A DNA stretch of 29,057 nucleotides, from the NCBI GenBank assembly GCA_964487395.1, contig CAZAQH010000019.1:1-29057 (forward strand). Reading direction: 5' to 3'. The position numbers and the translations under genes were made by a program. The notes below the pieces were generated by a model. That model did no database searches, was not told the DNA's origin, and saw only the letters and a list, made by a program, of their open reading frames with translations. This DNA is from RGIG8767 sp964487395. Lineage in GTDB: Bacteria > Bacillota > Clostridia > Lachnospirales > Lachnospiraceae. Positions 7,492-15,692 of the stretch are shown piece after piece (the stretch's first letter is position 1; every line of letters begins with the position of its first letter).

Positions 7492-8646
7492 ATGGAAGTA
7501 TATTTAGATAATTCCGCGACAACGAAATGCTTTGATGAAGTAGCATCCTTAATGACTACAGTTATGTGTAAGGACTACGGAAATCCTTCCAGTATGCATT
7601 CAAAAGGAATGCAGGCGGAAAAATATATAAGATATGCCAGAGAGACGATTGCCAGAAATTTAAAAGTAAATGAAAAAGAAATACTATTTACTTCGGGAGG
7701 CACTGAATCAGATAATTTGGCACTTATAGGAACTGCCTATGCAAATGCAAGAAAAGGACGTCATCTGATTACCACAGCCATTGAACATCCGGCCATTTTA
7801 CAGACCATGCAGTATTTAGAATCACAGGGATTTCGTGTTACGTATCTTCCAGTTGATCAAAATGGAAGAATAAGTCTGAATAATTTAAATGATGCCATTA
7901 CGGATGAGACCATCTTGGTATCTATAATGCACACGAATAATGAGATTGGAGCTTTAGAGCCGATTGCAGAGGCGAAAGCTTTAATTAAAAAAAGAAATCC
8001 TTCCATTGTATTTCACGTAGATGCAGTACAGGGATACGGTAAATTCAGAATATTACCGAAAAGAATGGGAATTGATTTATTGTCTGTCAGCGGTCATAAA
8101 ATACATGGACCAAAAGGAATCGGATTTTTATACGTAAATGAAAAAGTGAAAATATCACCTATCATTTTTGGTGGTGGACAACAAAAAGGAATGCGTTCCG
8201 GAACAGAAAACGTTCCTGCCATTGCAGGTCTTGCAAAAGCAGTAGAACTAATTTATTCCGGTCTGGAGCAGGAAATCATGAAGCTCTATGAATTAAAACA
8301 GTATTTTATATCCGGGATAAACAGTATTCCGGACATCACCATAAACGGATTGACGGGAATGGATTCAGCACCGCATGTGGTCAGTGTTTCAGTGAGAGGA
8401 ATTCGTAGTGAAGTATTACTCCATGCATTAGAAGAAAGAGGAATTTACGTATCGGCAGGAAGTGCATGTGCATCCAATAAACCTTCCGTATCCGCAACCC
8501 TAAAAGCAATTGGAGTAGAGGATTGTCTGCTTGATTCCACGATACGTTTCAGCTTTTCAGTATTTACCACAAAAGAGGAAATCGACTATACATTACAAAA
8601 TTTATATGATATAATCCCAATGCTTCGCCGTTATACAAGACACTAA
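7492..8646 (+). CDS. nifZ: Cysteine desulfurase (NifS/IscS family), ThiI partner
   Basis: A PLP enzyme that takes sulfur from cysteine as a persulfide. The 384 residues include the N-terminal YLDNSATTKC, the PLP lysine K203 in SVSGHKIHGPKG, and the catalytic loop cysteine C326 in SAGSACASNKPSVS. It lies directly upstream of thiI. That pairing, known in Bacillus as nifZ-thiI, indicates that its main job is to feed sulfur to ThiI for s4U8 in tRNA. The general IscS/SufS role in Fe-S assembly is less likely because no scaffold gene is nearby. The symbol is assigned by context. The ribosome site (AGAGAG) is weak. Confidence 0.9.
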   Translation: MEVYLDNSATTKCFDEVASLMTTVMCKDYGNPSSMHSKGMQAEKYIRYARETIARNLKVNEKEILFTSGGTESDNLALIGTAYANARKGRHLITTAIEHPAILQTMQYLESQGFRVTYLPVDQNGRISLNNLNDAITDETILVSIMHTNNEIGALEPIAEAKALIKKRNPSIVFHVDAVQGYGKFRILPKRMGIDLLSVSGHKIHGPKGIGFLYVNEKVKISPIIFGGGQQKGMRSGTENVPAIAGLAKAVELIYSGLEQEIMKLYELKQYFISGINSIPDITINGLTGMDSAPHVVSVSVRGIRSEVLLHALEERGIYVSAGSACASNKPSVSATLKAIGVEDCLLDSTIRFSFSVFTTKEEIDYTLQNLYDIIPMLRRYTRH

Positions 8647-8676
8647 AAGCAAAAGTAAAAGAAAATGGAGAAAAAA

Positions 8677-9861
8677 ATGTTTACTGCATTTTTAATTAAA
8701 TACGCTGAAATCGGCGTAAAAGGAAACAATAGATATCTTTTCGAGGACGCTTTGGTACAACAGATTAAGTACGCGTTGAAAAGATGTGAAGGAGAATTTA
8801 AAGTACGCAAAACACAAGGAAGAATTTATGTTGATGCTGTTAGTGAATTTGATTTTGACGAAACAGTAGATAATCTCAAAACAGTCTTCGGAATTGCAGG
8901 TATCTGTCCTGTTGTTTATGTTGAGGATGAGGGATTTGAAAAATTATGCGAAACAGTAAAAAAATATATAGAAGATGTCTATCCTGAAAAGAACAAGACA
9001 TTTAAGGTTGTTGCCCGCAGAGCAAGAAAAAATTACCCGATTGATTCTATGGAAATTAACAGTAAAATGGGCGGAGTAATATTAGATTCCTTTCCAGAGA
9101 TGAAAGTAGATGTTCATTATCCTGAAATAGAACTTAACATTGAAATTCGTGAAAAAATTTATATATATTCAGAAATAATTCCAGGTCCGGGAGGTATGCC
9201 GATTGGTACGAACGGAAAAGGTATGCTTTTACTCTCCGGCGGAATTGATTCACCGGTTGCCGGCTATATGATTAGCAAACGTGGAGTAAAATTAGATGCA
9301 GTTTATTTCCATGCACCACCATATACATCAGAAAGAGCCAAACAGAAAGTAGTTGACCTTGCAAGACTTGTTTCAAGATTCAGTGGTCCTATTCATCTTC
9401 ATGTAATTAATTTTACCGATATCCAATTGGCAATTTATGAAAAATGTCCACATGAAGAATTAACTATTATTATGCGAAGATATATGATGAAGATAGCAGA
9501 GATTATTGCAAAAGAAACAGACTGCCTTGGACTTATCACAGGAGAAAGCATTGGTCAGGTTGCGTCCCAGACAATGCATTCACTGGCAGCAACTAATGAA
9601 GTATGCTCCATCCCAGTATATCGTCCCTGCATTGGAATGGATAAACAGGATATAGTAGACATTTCAGAAAAGATTAACACATATGAAACGTCTATCCTTC
9701 CATTTGAAGACTGCTGTACGATATTTGTTGCCAAACATCCGGTAACAAAGCCCAATCTTCAATATATAAAAAGACATGAAGAAAATTTGCGTGACATAAT
9801 TGATGATTTGATGGAAAAAGCATTGTCAACAAAAGAGACCATCGTCGTTCACCAAGAATAA
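8677..9861 (+). CDS. thiI: tRNA 4-thiouridine synthase ThiI
   Basis: ThiI adenylates U8 of tRNA and transfers sulfur to make 4-thiouridine. The 394 residues contain an N-terminal ferredoxin-like and THUMP region (MFTAFLIKYAEIGVKGNNR through about 165) and a PP-loop ATPase domain with LLLSGGIDSPVAGYM (about 186-200). As in many Firmicutes proteins, there is no C-terminal rhodanese domain, so sulfur must come from a partner such as the upstream desulfurase. I chose the ATG at 8677 because GGAG lies 6 bases before it and the protein then begins as relatives do. The in-frame ATG at 8665 has no ribosome site. It ends at a strong terminator. Confidence 0.94.
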   Translation: MFTAFLIKYAEIGVKGNNRYLFEDALVQQIKYALKRCEGEFKVRKTQGRIYVDAVSEFDFDETVDNLKTVFGIAGICPVVYVEDEGFEKLCETVKKYIEDVYPEKNKTFKVVARRARKNYPIDSMEINSKMGGVILDSFPEMKVDVHYPEIELNIEIREKIYIYSEIIPGPGGMPIGTNGKGMLLLSGGIDSPVAGYMISKRGVKLDAVYFHAPPYTSERAKQKVVDLARLVSRFSGPIHLHVINFTDIQLAIYEKCPHEELTIIMRRYMMKIAEIIAKETDCLGLITGESIGQVASQTMHSLAATNEVCSIPVYRPCIGMDKQDIVDISEKINTYETSILPFEDCCTIFVAKHPVTKPNLQYIKRHEENLRDIIDDLMEKALSTKETIVVHQE

Positions 9862-9872
9862 AATGACATAAA

Positions 9873-9898
9873 AAAAGCAAGACGCAAGTCTTGCTTTT
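9873..9898. terminator. Bidirectional terminator between thiI and the HPr-like gene
   Basis: AAAAGCAAGAC and GTCTTGCTTTT pair perfectly around a GCAA loop, with an A-run before and a T-run after. It can serve thiI on the plus strand and the HPr-like gene on the minus strand. Confidence 0.9.
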
Positions 9899-9922
9899 CA
9901 TTCATAACTGCTTGATTAGTTG

Positions 9923-10153
9923 TTAAATCATGTATGGTTTTAAAACATCCAATACAGTATCCGCACCATCTTCAGCATGAATATTCAAATCGATTGGTTT
10001 GGATAAATCCAAACTGAAAATACCCATGATAGATTTTGCATCGATTACGTATCTTCCTGATACTAAATCGAAATCATAATCAAATTTTGTGATGTCATTT
10101 ACAAATGATTTAACCTTGTCAATGGAATTTAATGAAATCTGAACTGTTTTCAT
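9923..10153 (-). CDS. HPr-family protein lacking the phosphocarrier histidine (Crh-like)
   Basis: HPr carries phosphate in the sugar phosphotransferase system through His15 and is regulated by phosphorylation at Ser46. This 76-residue protein keeps the second region almost intact (AKSIMGIFSLDLSKP, with S41 at the Ser46 position). The first region reads LNSIDKVKS, with no histidine where GIHARPA is expected, so it cannot accept phosphate from enzyme I in the usual way. Bacillus Crh, which replaces His15 with Gln and acts only in catabolite repression, is the closest known logic. GGAGG lies 7 bases before the ATG at 10153. A GTG two codons upstream is too close to that site. It is a single-gene unit. 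Confidence 0.85.
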   Translation of the reverse strand: MKTVQISLNSIDKVKSFVNDITKFDYDFDLVSGRYVIDAKSIMGIFSLDLSKPIDLNIHAEDGADTVLDVLKPYMI

Positions 10154-10192
10154 ATACACTACCTCCTTAATTAATTCATACCTTCTGCTAAT

Positions 10193-10221
10193 ATAGTATA
10201 TTTGTTAAGGACAAAAGTCAA
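10193..10221 (-). promoter_or_regulatory. Promoter for the HPr-like gene
   Basis: On the minus strand TTGACT (10221-10216) is followed by TACTAT (10198-10193) with 17-base spacing. A better -10, TATACT (10200-10195), overlaps it but would give 15-base spacing. The leader would be about 35 nt. Confidence 0.5.
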
Positions 10222-10254
10222 TAAGCAAACATGACGAAAAATGTGAGGATAAAA

Positions 10255-11637
10255 ATGAAAAGTGTAGCATTACACAACCTTGGATGCAAGGTAAATGCCT
10301 ATGAAATAGAAGTTATGCAACAAAAATTAGAGGAAAATGGATTTAAAATTGTGCCATTTGCTCCCGGTGCGGATATTTATATTATTAATACATGCACCGT
10401 AACTAATATAGCAGACAGAAAAAGCAGACAAATGCTTCATAAGGCAAAAAAAATGAATCCCGATGCTGTTGTAGTAGCAACCGGATGTTACGTGCAGACG
10501 GGAGAAGAAACACTAAAAATGGATGACTGCATAGACTTAGCAGTGGGAAATAATAGAAAAAAAGACATTGTTCCGATTCTTGAGGAATTTATAGAAACAA
10601 GGAAAAATGATAAAATAACCCCTGTTTTAGATATAAATCATACGTATGAATATGAAGAAATGACTTTAAAGAAAACCGCAGAACATACACGTGCATATAT
10701 AAAAATACAAGATGGCTGCAATCAATTTTGCTCTTATTGTATTATTCCTTATGCAAGAGGACGCGTCAGAAGCAGAAAAGCGGAAGATATTTTAGAGGAA
10801 ATAAAAGGACTCGTGGCAGCAGGTTTTCAGGAAGTGGTTATTACAGGAATTCATCTAAGCTCTTATGGCATGGATTTCATTGTAAAACAGGATGCTTTTA
10901 AAGAAACAACATCGGATTATCTTGAAAATGCAAAGGATATTCGCTCGGCTGCTTATCAGAAAGAATTTTTGTTAAATATATTAAAGGATATTCATGCTAT
11001 AGAAGGTTTAAAAAGAATAAGACTCGGCTCTTTGGAACCAAGAATAATTACAGAACGATTTGCACAGGAATTAAGTAAGATGGAGAAGATATGTCCTCAT
11101 TTTCACTTGTCTCTTCAAAGTGGCTGTGACGAAACACTAAAACGTATGAACCGCCATTATTCTACAGAAGAATATTATGAAAAGGTTTTAATTTTACGAA
11201 AACACTTTAACAATCCGGCTATTACGACCGATATTATTACTGGATTCCCGGGAGAAACAAATGAGGAATTCTTGGAAACAGTTGCTTTTGCCCAAAAAGT
11301 GAAATTTTACGAAATGCATATTTTCAAATATTCGAAAAGAAAAGGAACTGTGGCAGCCTCTATGAAGGATCAGATAGATGAATCCGTAAAGGCAGAGAGA
11401 AGCGAAGTCTTATTAAACATGTCAACCAAACATTCCAGAGAATTCAGAGAAGAACTGCTCGGAAAAGAAACAGAAATTCTAATCGAAGAACAAAAGATAA
11501 TAAATGGTGAAAATTATTGGATAGGACATACAATGAATTATGTGCTTGTTGCGTTAAAGAGTAGTGATAATTTGTCAAATAAACTAATTACAGGGGTTGC
11601 GGACGCCTTTTTGCGCGATGATATTCTCCATATGTAA
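10255..11637 (+). CDS. mtaB: tRNA (N6-L-threonylcarbamoyladenosine(37)-C2)-methylthiotransferase
   Basis: MtaB is a radical-SAM methylthiotransferase converting t6A37 to ms2t6A37 in ANN-decoding tRNAs. The 460 residues comprise the N-terminal UPF0004 domain with its cluster cysteines (LGCKVNAYE, NTCTVTN, ATGCYVQ), the radical-SAM cluster CNQFCSYC (C155, C159, C162), and a C-terminal TRAM-like region. The HNLGCKVN start is typical of the MtaB rather than the MiaB or RimO branch. I chose ATG 10255 because GTGAGGA lies just before it; the ATG at 10231 has none. There is an extra stretch of about 30 residues between SSYGMDF (from S202) and the LKDIHAIEG strand. Confidence 0.92.
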   Translation: MKSVALHNLGCKVNAYEIEVMQQKLEENGFKIVPFAPGADIYIINTCTVTNIADRKSRQMLHKAKKMNPDAVVVATGCYVQTGEETLKMDDCIDLAVGNNRKKDIVPILEEFIETRKNDKITPVLDINHTYEYEEMTLKKTAEHTRAYIKIQDGCNQFCSYCIIPYARGRVRSRKAEDILEEIKGLVAAGFQEVVITGIHLSSYGMDFIVKQDAFKETTSDYLENAKDIRSAAYQKEFLLNILKDIHAIEGLKRIRLGSLEPRIITERFAQELSKMEKICPHFHLSLQSGCDETLKRMNRHYSTEEYYEKVLILRKHFNNPAITTDIITGFPGETNEEFLETVAFAQKVKFYEMHIFKYSKRKGTVAASMKDQIDESVKAERSEVLLNMSTKHSREFREELLGKETEILIEEQKIINGENYWIGHTMNYVLVALKSSDNLSNKLITGVADAFLRDDILHM

Positions 11638-11646
11638 AAACATTCA

Positions 11647-11675
11647 TTGAATTTTTGCCTTGAATAAGGTAATAT
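11647..11675 (+). promoter_or_regulatory. Promoter for the ireB-ruvX-DUF1292 operon
   Basis: TTGAAT (11647-11652), 17-base spacer, TAATAT (11670-11675). It starts about 10 bases after the mtaB stop codon and would give a leader of about 43 nt before ireB. Confidence 0.6.
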
Positions 11676-11724
11676 AAGAAGATAGTAGTCAATACACAGA
11701 TGCATTAAAAAAGGAAGTGATAGT

Positions 11725-11988
11725 GTGCAGGATTTAGGAAATACACAATATTTTAAAGTAGAAACAGAACCAGAGACCAGTGTGAAAATAATATTACAGA
11801 CTGTTTTCGAAGCAATGACGGAAAAAGGCTATAATCCTGTCAATCAGATTGTTGGATATATTATGTCTGGAGATCCAACTTATATCACCAGTCATAAAAA
11901 TGCACGAAGTCTGATTATGAAAGTAGAGCGGGATGAATTAGTAGAAGAACTGTTCAAAGACTATATTAAAAATAATCATTGGACATAA
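11725..11988 (+). CDS. ireB: IreB-family regulatory phosphoprotein (UPF0297)
   Basis: An 87-residue protein of the IreB/YrzL family. In Enterococcus IreB is phosphorylated near its N-terminus by the PASTA kinase IreK and modulates cephalosporin resistance. Visible family features are MQDLGNTQYFKVE (T7 is a candidate phosphosite), the helix SVKIILQTVFEAMTEKGYNPVNQIVGYI, and SGDPTYITSHKNARSLI. The start is GTG at 11725 with AGGAAGTGA upstream. It heads the conserved yrzL-yrrK-yrzB operon; ruvX begins 11 bases later. Confidence 0.93.
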   Translation: MQDLGNTQYFKVETEPETSVKIILQTVFEAMTEKGYNPVNQIVGYIMSGDPTYITSHKNARSLIMKVERDELVEELFKDYIKNNHWT

Positions 11989-11999
11989 GGAGGCACTCC

Positions 12000-12449
12000 A
12001 TGCGAATCATGGGATTGGATTTTGGCTCAAAGACGGTTGGGGTAGCTATCAGCGATGAATTGCTTATTACGGCTCAGGGAATTGAAATAGTCAGAAGAAA
12101 AGAAGAAAACAAACTTCGCCAGACATTGGCAAGAATAGAAGAACTCATTGTAGAATACGGTGTAATAGAAATTGTTTTGGGATATCCTAAGAATATGAAT
12201 GATACACTTGGTGAACGCGTAGAAAAGACACAGGATTTCAAAGAAAAACTGGAGCGGCGCACAGGATTACCGGTTGCATTATGGGATGAGCGACTGACAA
12301 CAGTTGCGGCAGACCGTGCTATGATGGAAGCTGGAATCAGAAGAGAAAACCGCAAGGATTATGTAGATCAGATTGCTGCATCCTTTATTCTGCAAGGGTA
12401 TTTAGACCTTAAGAAGAACAAGAGTAATAATGGGGAAATTAAAATATGA
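12000..12449 (+). CDS. ruvX: Holliday junction resolvase-like protein / pre-16S rRNA nuclease (YqgF family)
   Basis: A 149-residue RNase H-fold protein of the RuvX/YqgF/YrrK family, implicated in pre-16S rRNA processing and formerly called a putative Holliday junction resolvase. It begins MRIMGLDFGSKTVGVAISD with the first catalytic aspartate, has the middle motif EIVLGYPKNMN, then LWDERLTTVAADRAM and the final acidic KDYVDQIAA. GGAGG at 11989-11993 sets the start at 12000; longer in-frame starts overlap ireB and lack a site. Its stop overlaps the next gene by four bases, so the two are translationally coupled. Confidence 0.93.
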   Translation: MRIMGLDFGSKTVGVAISDELLITAQGIEIVRRKEENKLRQTLARIEELIVEYGVIEIVLGYPKNMNDTLGERVEKTQDFKEKLERRTGLPVALWDERLTTVAADRAMMEAGIRRENRKDYVDQIAASFILQGYLDLKKNKSNNGEIKI

Positions 12450-12721
12450 AATTGGAAAAAATTACATTCTGTCCCGATAATGATGAACCAGTTGATTTCT
12501 ATGTATTGGAGCAGACTCGTATATCTGGTATAAATTATATCCTTGTAACTGATTTTGAAGAAGGCGATGGAGAGGCTTTAATTTTAAAAGACCTTTCAAA
12601 ACCTGAGGATACGGAAAGTGTATATGCAATTGTGTCAGACGAAACAGAATTGAATGCGGTTGCAGGTGTTTTTGAAGATTTACTGGACGATATTAATTTT
12701 GTTCAGGAAAATGATAAATAA
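12446..12721 (+). CDS. DUF1292 domain-containing protein (YrzB family)
   Basis: A 91-residue acidic protein of the DUF1292/YrzB family, function unknown. It starts MKLEKITFCPDNDEPVDFYVLEQT, followed by ITYVLVTD-like strands (NYILVTDFEEGDGEALILKD) and an acidic C-terminal helix. It overlaps the ruvX stop codon by four bases and closes the conserved ireB-ruvX-DUF1292 unit. A terminator follows. Confidence 0.92.
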   Translation: MKLEKITFCPDNDEPVDFYVLEQTRISGINYILVTDFEEGDGEALILKDLSKPEDTESVYAIVSDETELNAVAGVFEDLLDDINFVQENDK

Positions 12722-12779
12722 AAATTAATAGCATAAGAATATCTGCTTATTTGAGGCTTTTGTTTCAAAAAGAGACGAT

Positions 12780-12819
12780 AAGAACGACTTTCGCGCGGGA
12801 AAAAAGTCTCGTTCTTTTT
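12780..12819 (+). terminator. Terminator between the DUF1292 gene and RNase J
   Basis: AAGAACGA-CTT pairs with AAGTCTCGTTCTT past a two-base bulge, around a GC-containing loop, and ends in a run of five T residues. It separates the ireB operon from the RNase J group. Confidence 0.7.
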
Positions 12820-12872
12820 GCGCCTAAAATATGCAGACATCCTGTATGCAGTACAAACAGGAGGTTAATTGT

Positions 12873-14552
12873 TTGAAGAAAAATACTCAATTAAATAATG
12901 AAGGGTCCAAGTTAAAGATAATACCACTTGGTGGCTTGGAACAGATTGGAATGAACATTACTGCCTTTGAATATGAAGACAGTATTGTTGTAGTGGATTG
13001 CGGACTTTGTTTTCCGGCAGATGATATGCTTGGAATTGATCTTGTTATTCCGGATGTAACATACTTAATCGATAATATTGATAAGGTCAAAGGATTTGTA
13101 ATTACACATGGTCATGAAGATCATATAGGTGCTTTGCCTTATATATTAAAACAGACAAATATTCCTATTTATGGTACAAGACTTACAATGGGAATCATAG
13201 AGAATAAATTAACAGAACATAATCTTATGAATAAAACCAAGAGAAAAGTGGTTAAATTCGGACAATCTATTAATCTTGGTAAGTTCCGCATAGAATTTAT
13301 CAAAACAAATCATAGTATAGTAGATGCTGCAGCACTTGCCATTTATTCACCGGCAGGAATTGTAGTGCATACGGGTGATTTTAAAGTAGATTACACACCG
13401 GTATTTGGTGATGCAATCGATTTACAGAGATTTGCAGAATTGGGACACAAAGGTGTTTTAGCACTTATGTGTGACAGTACAAATGCAGAACGTCCAGGAT
13501 TTACACAGTCAGAAAAAACATTAGGCAAAATATTTGACACCATTTTTTCTGAACATAAGTCCACAAGAATTATTATCGCCACGTTTGCTTCTAATGTAGA
13601 CCGTGTACAGCAAATTATAAATTCCGCATATAAATTTGACAGAAAAGTGGTATTAGAGGGAAGAAGCATGGTTAATATCATCGATACCGCTTCGAAACTT
13701 GGATGTTTAAAAATACCTGAAAATACATTAATACCAATAGAAATGTTAAAAAATTACCCGGAAGAAAAAACAGTAATTATTACAACCGGCAGCCAGGGTG
13801 AAAGTATGGCTGCATTAAGCCGTATGGCGGGTAATATTCATAAAAAGATTTCAATTGGACCAAATGACACCATTATTTTTTCTTCTAATCCAATTCCGGG
13901 TAATGAGAAGGCAGTTTCTAAGGTTATAAATGAATTATCCAGAAAGGGTGCTGAGGTTATATTCCAGGATGCCCATGTTTCAGGTCATGCCTGCCAGGAA
14001 GAAATTAAATTAATATATACACTTGTCAGACCTAAATATGCAATTCCGGTTCATGGGGAATATAAGCATTTGAAAGCTCATGAGAAACTAGCAGTTGATC
14101 TGGGCATTCCAAAAGAAGATGTTTTTGTACTTTCTTCCGGCGAAGTATTGGAATTAGACGACGATTCTGCTAAAGTAACAGGTAAAGTACCGGTTGGTGC
14201 AATATTAGTTGATGGACTTGGCGTTGGTGACGTAGGAAATATCGTACTTCGTGACAGACAACACCTGGCAGAAGACGGAATTATGATAGTAGTTCTTGCC
14301 CTGGATCAGGCAAGTGGCTTTCTTGTTTCCGGACCGGATATTGTATCCAGAGGTTTTGTATATGTAAGAGAATCAGATGAATTAATGGACGAAGCAAGAG
14401 AATTAATGGCATCTGTTATAGATAATTGCCTAAACAAAGGAATTACGGACTGGGGAAAAATCAAAAATACCATTAAGGATTCCCTGAGTGATTATGTATG
14501 GAAAAAGACAAAAAGACGTCCTATGATTCTCCCAATTATTCTCGAAGTGTAA
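12873..14552 (+). CDS. rnj: Ribonuclease J
   Basis: RNase J is a metallo-beta-lactamase/beta-CASP nuclease with 5'-3' exonuclease and endonuclease activity, acting in mRNA decay and rRNA maturation in Firmicutes. The 559 residues match the usual length of about 555. The core HGHEDH gives zinc ligands H79, H81, D83 and H84, five positions later than in B. subtilis RNase J1. IIPLGGLEQIGMN, CDSTNAERPG, TGSQGE and HVSGHACQEE further support it. I chose the TTG at 12873 because AGGAGG lies 8 bases before it and the protein then starts LKKNTQ. The ATG at 12831 has no ribosome site. Confidence 0.94.
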   Translation: MKKNTQLNNEGSKLKIIPLGGLEQIGMNITAFEYEDSIVVVDCGLCFPADDMLGIDLVIPDVTYLIDNIDKVKGFVITHGHEDHIGALPYILKQTNIPIYGTRLTMGIIENKLTEHNLMNKTKRKVVKFGQSINLGKFRIEFIKTNHSIVDAAALAIYSPAGIVVHTGDFKVDYTPVFGDAIDLQRFAELGHKGVLALMCDSTNAERPGFTQSEKTLGKIFDTIFSEHKSTRIIIATFASNVDRVQQIINSAYKFDRKVVLEGRSMVNIIDTASKLGCLKIPENTLIPIEMLKNYPEEKTVIITTGSQGESMAALSRMAGNIHKKISIGPNDTIIFSSNPIPGNEKAVSKVINELSRKGAEVIFQDAHVSGHACQEEIKLIYTLVRPKYAIPVHGEYKHLKAHEKLAVDLGIPKEDVFVLSSGEVLELDDDSAKVTGKVPVGAILVDGLGVGDVGNIVLRDRQHLAEDGIMIVVLALDQASGFLVSGPDIVSRGFVYVRESDELMDEARELMASVIDNCLNKGITDWGKIKNTIKDSLSDYVWKKTKRRPMILPIILEV

Positions 14553-14568
14553 CAACTGGAGGTTTAAA

Positions 14569-15039
14569 ATGAACAGTAAAGAAATAATCGGTTCCGTTTT
14601 TAGTATCGCACTGAAAATCGTAATAGCAGTTATTGTGATTATGCTGGTATATAAATATGCGGTTCAGGCGTATGATTACGGCTATCGAATTTTCGGTGAA
14701 GAACCTGTTGCAACGGGTGAAGGACGATTGATTACCGTTACGATTAGTGATGACATGGATACAAAAGAGATTGGTCAGGCACTTGAAAGTAAAGGATTAA
14801 TTCGTGATGGAGAATTATTTGTATGGCAGGAAAAGGTTTCTGATTTTAAAGGAATGATACAGCCTGGAGTATATGAATTGTCGACAGCAATGACCGCAGA
14901 AGAGATGATGGAAGTAATGGCTACGCCACAGGAATCCACGGAAACAACTGAAACAACTGAAACAGAGCCAGAATCCACTACAGAGTCATTAGACGCCACA
15001 CAACAAGGTGATGTAACAGTAGTTGGGTCGGAGAATTAG
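14569..15039 (+). CDS. MltG-like membrane protein without the catalytic domain
   Basis: This 156-residue protein has a short cytoplasmic N-terminus, one membrane helix (about 11-29), and an extracytoplasmic region. That region resembles the LysM-like subdomain of the endolytic transglycosylase MltG: RLITVTISDDMDTKEIGQAL, then ESKGLIRDGELF and MIQPGVYELSTAMTAEEMMEVM. It ends in a low-complexity Thr/Glu tail (TETTETTETEPESTTES). The MltG catalytic domain, normally about 200 more residues, is absent. It lies where yrrL (mltG) sits in Bacillus, between yrzB and yrrM, so it is probably a shortened orthologue. GGAGG precedes the ATG, and trmR starts 2 bases after the stop codon. Confidence 0.8.
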   Translation: MNSKEIIGSVFSIALKIVIAVIVIMLVYKYAVQAYDYGYRIFGEEPVATGEGRLITVTISDDMDTKEIGQALESKGLIRDGELFVWQEKVSDFKGMIQPGVYELSTAMTAEEMMEVMATPQESTETTETTETEPESTTESLDATQQGDVTVVGSEN

Positions 15040-15041
15040 TA

Positions 15042-15689
15042 ATGATTGTAGATGAGAGATGTGTTACCTTTATTAACTCGCTTGATTCCGGTAATCCACC
15101 ATATCTTGACGAGATAGAAGAATATGCCAAAAAAACGAATGTACCCATTATTCGTAGCGAGACGCAGAGCTTGTTACGATTTCTGCTTGCATTCAAAAAA
15201 CCTGGTAAAATTTTGGAAGTGGGGACAGCCATCGGCTTCTCGGCTCTCTTAATGTGCGAATATGCACCGGAAAACTGCCTGATTACTACTATAGAAAAGT
15301 ATGAAAAAAGAATTCCAATTGCACGTGATAATTTTACCAAAGCAAAAAAACAGGAGAAGATTACACTTTTAGAAGGTGATGCAGTTGAAATTCTAAAAGA
15401 ACTGCAGGAATCTTATGACTTTATTTTTATGGATGCAGCCAAAGGACAATATATAAATTTCCTCCCAGATATAATGCGCCTATTAAATCCGGGGGGAATT
15501 CTTGTGTCTGATAATGTTCTTCAGGATGGAGATGTTATTGAATCCCGTTATGCGGTTACGAGACGTAACAGGACAATTCATGCCAGAATGAGAGATTATC
15601 TTTATGAATTGAAGCATATGGAAAATTTGGTTACAACAATTCTTCCTGTTGGAGACGGTGTAACCATTAGTGTTAAAAATGAGGCATAG
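15042..15689 (+). CDS. trmR: tRNA 5-hydroxyuridine methyltransferase (O-methyltransferase family 3)
   Basis: A 215-residue class I SAM methyltransferase. In Bacillus, TrmR (YrrM) methylates 5-hydroxyuridine at tRNA position 34 to give mo5U. The SAM site is GKILEVGTAIGFSALLM, followed by DFIFMDAAKGQY (metal-binding aspartate region) and GGILVSDNVLQDG with DNV, as in COMT-like enzymes. The next gene encodes the U32-family protein that makes the hydroxyuridine substrate, which supports the specific assignment over a generic O-methyltransferase. GGAG lies 8 bases before the ATG. Confidence 0.9.
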   Translation: MIVDERCVTFINSLDSGNPPYLDEIEEYAKKTNVPIIRSETQSLLRFLLAFKKPGKILEVGTAIGFSALLMCEYAPENCLITTIEKYEKRIPIARDNFTKAKKQEKITLLEGDAVEILKELQESYDFIFMDAAKGQYINFLPDIMRLLNPGGILVSDNVLQDGDVIESRYAVTRRNRTIHARMRDYLYELKHMENLVTTILPVGDGVTISVKNEA

Positions 15690-15692
15690 TAT

